Source of the DNA: Pseudonocardia sp.
GTDB lineage: Bacteria > Actinomycetota > Actinomycetes > Mycobacteriales > Pseudonocardiaceae
Reading direction: 5' to 3'
Assembly (NCBI GenBank): GCA_025869365.1
Contig: JAOZVV010000156.1
Coordinates: 62,001 to 126,000, forward strand
DNA length: 64,000 nucleotides
Shown here: positions 61,281-64,000 of the stretch, in pieces
Numbering within the stretch: position 1 is the stretch's first letter
How the letters are laid out: every line of letters starts with the position of its first letter
Notes under the pieces: model-generated
What the model was told of the DNA's origin: nothing
What the model saw: only the letters and a program-made list of their open reading frames with translations
Databases searched by the model: none
Translations under genes and position numbers: made by a program

Positions 61281-61450
61281 GGTCGTTTCCTCTCTGCCTC
61301 GCCGCGGCGGAAGACACCGACGAGGAAGTCCACCTGCTCAGGGGTGAGCGGCTTCTTCGGCGCCGCGCGGATCGCCTCGAACCTGTCCTCGCCAAGGATT
61401 GCCCGGGCCTGGGCCACGCTCATCAGCTCGGGCTCTTCGTCCTTCGTCAT
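61277..61450 (-). CDS. small AICE/phage-type protein
   Basis: MTKDEEPELMSVAQARAILGEDRFEAIRAAPKKPLTPEQVDFLVGVFRRGEAERKRP; GGGAGG upstream of ATG 61450; overlaps the HicB-like start. Confidence 0.65.
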   Translation of the reverse strand: MTKDEEPELMSVAQARAILGEDRFEAIRAAPKKPLTPEQVDFLVGVFRRGEAERKRP

Positions 61451-61522
61451 CGATCCTCCCCATTGAACAATTCGTAGACCCGACGGCCGGAGTCGACGCA
61501 GCGGAGGCACGGCCGCCAGGCC

Positions 61523-61813
61523 TTGCCTGAAGGCCCCCGCGAGGGGCGGCAAGAGGTCGTCGCCTCGCTGCGGGAGATCGGGATGTCCGTGCGAGCGATT
61601 GTCGCTGCGACCGGTCTCGACCGGAAGACGATCCGGCGGGACCTGCAGGTGGGGGAAAGGGGACCACGTGACGGCGACGGGGCCGCCCGGGATCTCGCTC
61701 TCACCGAGGCGCGGACGGTGACCGATAGCGGCGTCCGGGTCCCGCTGGACGAGATGACTCAGTTTGAGTCATCTGCGGCGGAGAAGGCCGCCCGAGATCT
61801 CGCCATCGCGTGA
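61523..61813 (+). pseudogene. remnant of an HTH DNA-binding protein (ParB-like/phage type)
   Basis: EVVASLREIGMSVRAIVAATGLDRKTIRRDLQVGER HTH; lacks a normal N-terminus and is embedded between duplicated minus-strand modules. Confidence 0.5.
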
Positions 61814-61833
61814 GACCTTGGCGGTGTAGCGCA

Positions 61834-62001
61834 TCACGATCGTTTCTGCGCGGGTGGGCCCGGCCTGGCGCTGCGGATGACAACCTCGAGAGACGCAAGC
61901 ACGGCAGGCGAGAACGGCGGCGCTTCGGCGGCACACTTTTCCGCGGCAGCGCACGCCTCGGGTCCGAGCCGAGCTCGGCGACGCTCAGTTTCGCTGGTCA
62001 T
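61834..62001 (-). CDS. small AICE/phage-type protein (paralogue of 61277..61450 module)
   Basis: MTSETERRRARLGPEACAAAEKCAAEAPPFSPAVLASLEVVIRSARPGPPAQKRS read from the reverse strand; followed by a truncated HicB-like start MRYTAKVSRDGEI. Confidence 0.5.
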   Translation of the reverse strand: MTSETERRRARLGPEACAAAEKCAAEAPPFSPAVLASLEVVIRSARPGPPAQKRS

Positions 62002-62216
62002 CGGTCCTCCCCGTTGAACAATTCGTAGATCCTACGGCCGAGGCGGACCCTACGGCCGGAGCCGACGCAGCGGCGGCACGGCCGCCAGGCCTTACCCGAA
62101 GGTGACCGTCGCTTTCCCGAGCCGTGACAGCGCCGGCAGGCCATGTACGGCCACCAGGCGCACGCGCCGACGTAGCCGACCACCAGGACTAGCGCTAGCA
62201 CGAGCAGGGTCCCCAC
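61998..62216 (-). CDS. small membrane protein with DnaJ-like CxxCxGxG zinc-binding repeats
   Basis: MGTLLVLALVLVVGYVGACAWWPYMACRRCHGSGKRRSPSGKAWRPCRRCVGSGRRVRLGRRIYELFNGEDR. Confidence 0.65.
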   Translation of the reverse strand: MGTLLVLALVLVVGYVGACAWWPYMACRRCHGSGKRRSPSGKAWRPCRRCVGSGRRVRLGRRIYELFNGEDR

Positions 62217-62246
62217 GATGCCCTCCCGGGGCGAGAACGATGGTTG

Positions 62247-62334
62247 AGCGGCAGGGCCCGCTAGGCACTAGGTCGCAGGTCAGCGGCCTGTGTCGCCGCT
62301 AGCACCGCTGCTAGGTCTAGCGGGCCCTGCCGCT
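62247..62334. repeat. 18-bp perfect inverted repeat at the 3' end of the FtsK-like gene
   Basis: AGCGGCAGGGCCCGCTAG (62247-62264) / CTAGCGGGCCCTGCCGCT (62317-62334). Confidence 0.85.
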
Positions 62335-63991
62335 AGGCGTTGATCTCGCGGCGGTGTCGCTCGAGCGCCTCGGTCACGTCGGCCCGGGAGATCCCGCGCC
62401 GGTTCTTCGGCGTGCCGTCGGGCAGCTTCGCCCACACCTGGCCGGGGGTGATCCCGAGCGGGCGCAGCGCTGCGGTGAGCTCGTCGGGGGTCATCCGGGC
62501 GTAGAGCGCCGGCTTGTGCGCGGCGAGCAGCTCGACGACGGTCTCGCGCCACACCCGCTCGTCGGTGATGGTCGCGAAGATGACGGCCAGGTCCTCGAGG
62601 AGCGACGCCTCCGGCGTCAGCGGGGACGCCTCGCCCAGCGCGTGCCCGGTGACTGTCCCGGCTCGCTCACGAGCTACCCGGGCCCGCTCGGCGACCTTCT
62701 CCGCCTCGAGGGTGTCGACGTAGTAGGTCCGGACGACGGCCGGCTCGTCGCCGACCCCGACCAGGTAGCCGATGCCCTTGTCCCGCGGGGTGAACGTCGT
62801 CGCCCTGATCCCGTTCTTATACGAGCTGGTACCCAAGATCATGTCGTTCGCGGTCTGGTCCATCACGCGGAGGCAGAACCGCACCCCGACGTTCGTCGAC
62901 ACCCCGGTCGGCAGGGACTTCGAGTCAGGGCGCTGCGTGGCGAACACCGCGATCACCGCCAGCGCCCTCCCGCGCTTAATGATGGCCTCGGCGAGCTTCC
63001 CGGCCTCGTCGCCGTATTCGCCGTGGGAGAACACCTCCTGGGCCTCGTCGACGACCAGCACGAGTGGGCGGAGCGCCTTGTTCGACCGGGCGAGTTCCGG
63101 GGTCACCTTCGAGTCCGGCACCACCGACCGCGGCAGCTTCCCGAGGACCGCGGCGCGCTTCTCCAGCTCGGCGTACACCTCGCGCATCGACGCCAGCGTC
63201 TCGGCGATCTTGTCGTCGGACACCCCGGAGACGTAGCGGTGCGCGCACCTCTCCAGCGCGGAGAGGTCCCCGCTGCCTTTGTGCTCGTGGATGCGCAGCT
63301 CGGCGTACGGATCCAGGGCCGCGGCGAGGGCGAGGACCCGGACCGCGGCGGTCTTCCCGCCGCCGGGCAACGACCCGACGAGCGCGTTGGTCTCGGCGAG
63401 CCCGATCATCACCGGGCGCTGGCGCTGGTCGGTGCCGAACGGGAACGCCCCGCCGAGCAGGTCGACTGTGCCCGTCTTGGCCAGCGGCCACGCCTTCGGC
63501 TTGACCTGGTTGAGCGGCTGGTCCCCGACCCACAGGATCAGCCGGCCCGCGTGCTGCTCCAGCGACGGCTCCGGCCACACCGCCGAGAGCGGGCGGCGCA
63601 GCCCGGACGCGAGCCGGTCCCGGCGCTCGGCGACATCAGCCACCGTCACCCCGAACGGCAAGTCGATGTCCGCCCGCCACCCGGGGCCGTCGCGGGTGAT
63701 GGGTGCGACGTAGGCGATCGAGGCGCCCTTCGCAGTCATCGCCGCGATGCCCATCGCCTGCAGCGCCCGGGTCACCACCTCCGAGGTGAGGCGGGGTGGC
63801 GCGGACGCCCGCACCGTGGCGACGTCGGTGACGCGGCGGTCCTGCGGGGTGCCGAGCTTGCCGAACACCACGACCAGCACGGCGACGTAGAGGCCCTGCA
63901 CCCAGTTCGGCAGCCACATCGCCACCACCGTCACCGCCACCAGGGCGAGCACACCCAGGGCGACGAGCGCCCCGCGGCGCTTGACCCGCAC
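62333..63991 (-). CDS. FtsK/SpoIIIE-like DNA translocase (AICE Tra-like); may start beyond window
   Basis: Two N-terminal TM segments; ALVGSLPGGGKTAAVRVLALAAALDPYAELRIHEHKGSGDLSAL; LVLVVDEAQEVFSHGEYGDEAGKLAEAIIKRGRALAVIAVFATQRPDSKSLP. Confidence 0.9.
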   Translation of the reverse strand: MRVKRRGALVALGVLALVAVTVVAMWLPNWVQGLYVAVLVVVFGKLGTPQDRRVTDVATVRASAPPRLTSEVVTRALQAMGIAAMTAKGASIAYVAPITRDGPGWRADIDLPFGVTVADVAERRDRLASGLRRPLSAVWPEPSLEQHAGRLILWVGDQPLNQVKPKAWPLAKTGTVDLLGGAFPFGTDQRQRPVMIGLAETNALVGSLPGGGKTAAVRVLALAAALDPYAELRIHEHKGSGDLSALERCAHRYVSGVSDDKIAETLASMREVYAELEKRAAVLGKLPRSVVPDSKVTPELARSNKALRPLVLVVDEAQEVFSHGEYGDEAGKLAEAIIKRGRALAVIAVFATQRPDSKSLPTGVSTNVGVRFCLRVMDQTANDMILGTSSYKNGIRATTFTPRDKGIGYLVGVGDEPAVVRTYYVDTLEAEKVAERARVARERAGTVTGHALGEASPLTPEASLLEDLAVIFATITDERVWRETVVELLAAHKPALYARMTPDELTAALRPLGITPGQVWAKLPDGTPKNRRGISRADVTEALERHRREINA

Positions 63992-64000
63992 GTTGCGCTG

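Larger units (their letters stand above)
50160..64000. mobile_element. integrated mobile element, satellite-like / AICE-phage hybrid (left end near 50160; right end outside window)
   Basis: Tyrosine integrase + XRE repressor + excisionase + primase/helicase + HK97-type capsid + tail-fibre-like protein + FtsK-like translocase; abrupt change from core genes after 50153. Confidence 0.85.

Noticed and set aside
61092-61450. Complete HicAB toxin-antitoxin module
   Set aside because: No HicA-like dsRBD protein adjacent; the 57-aa neighbour does not resemble HicA.

Overview
High-GC actinobacterial chromosome, probably Pseudonocardiales. Four blocks are visible. (1) ~0-21 kb: a GH57 enzyme and methyltransferase pair, then a ~19 kb exopolysaccharide (EPS) island: Gfo/Idh oxidoreductase, DegT aminotransferase, polysaccharide deacetylase, initiating sugar transferase, PssD/E-like glycosyltransferase, two FemAB/GNAT-like genes, flippase, HprK-like kinase, a large PRTase/kinase-like/HAD fusion, beta-helix lipoprotein, Wzz/BY-kinase-like protein, Wzy-like polymerase, GT4 and an FAD monooxygenase. 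(2) ~21-50 kb: conserved core genes (etfBA, GNAT + PlsC acyltransferases, cysteine desulfurase, mnmA, GH3, DivIVA-like, MetE-like, TetR/SRPBCC/MarR, ligA, BKACE, ferredoxin reductase + desaturase, PucR-type regulator, ACT protein, gatCAB). The order resembles the M. tuberculosis Rv3009c-Rv3032 neighbourhood, with the EPS island placed between the GH57/methyltransferase pair and etfBA. (3) From ~50.16 kb to beyond the window: an integrated mobile element with tyrosine integrase, XRE repressor, excisionase, primase/helicase, HK97-type major capsid protein, tail-fibre-like protein, coiled-coil membrane protein, lipoprotein, HicB-like protein and an FtsK/Tra-like translocase. No terminase, portal, protease or tape measure is visible, so it looks like a capsid-carrying satellite or an AICE/phage hybrid. 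(4) Non-coding structure inside the element: an iteron-like array after the primase, paired operator-like dyads, an 18-bp perfect inverted repeat between capsid and tail genes, and an 18-bp inverted repeat at the translocase stop codon. A separate 22-nt-period inverted tandem-repeat array lies downstream of etfA. All calls come from reading the sequence and translations; no database search was run.
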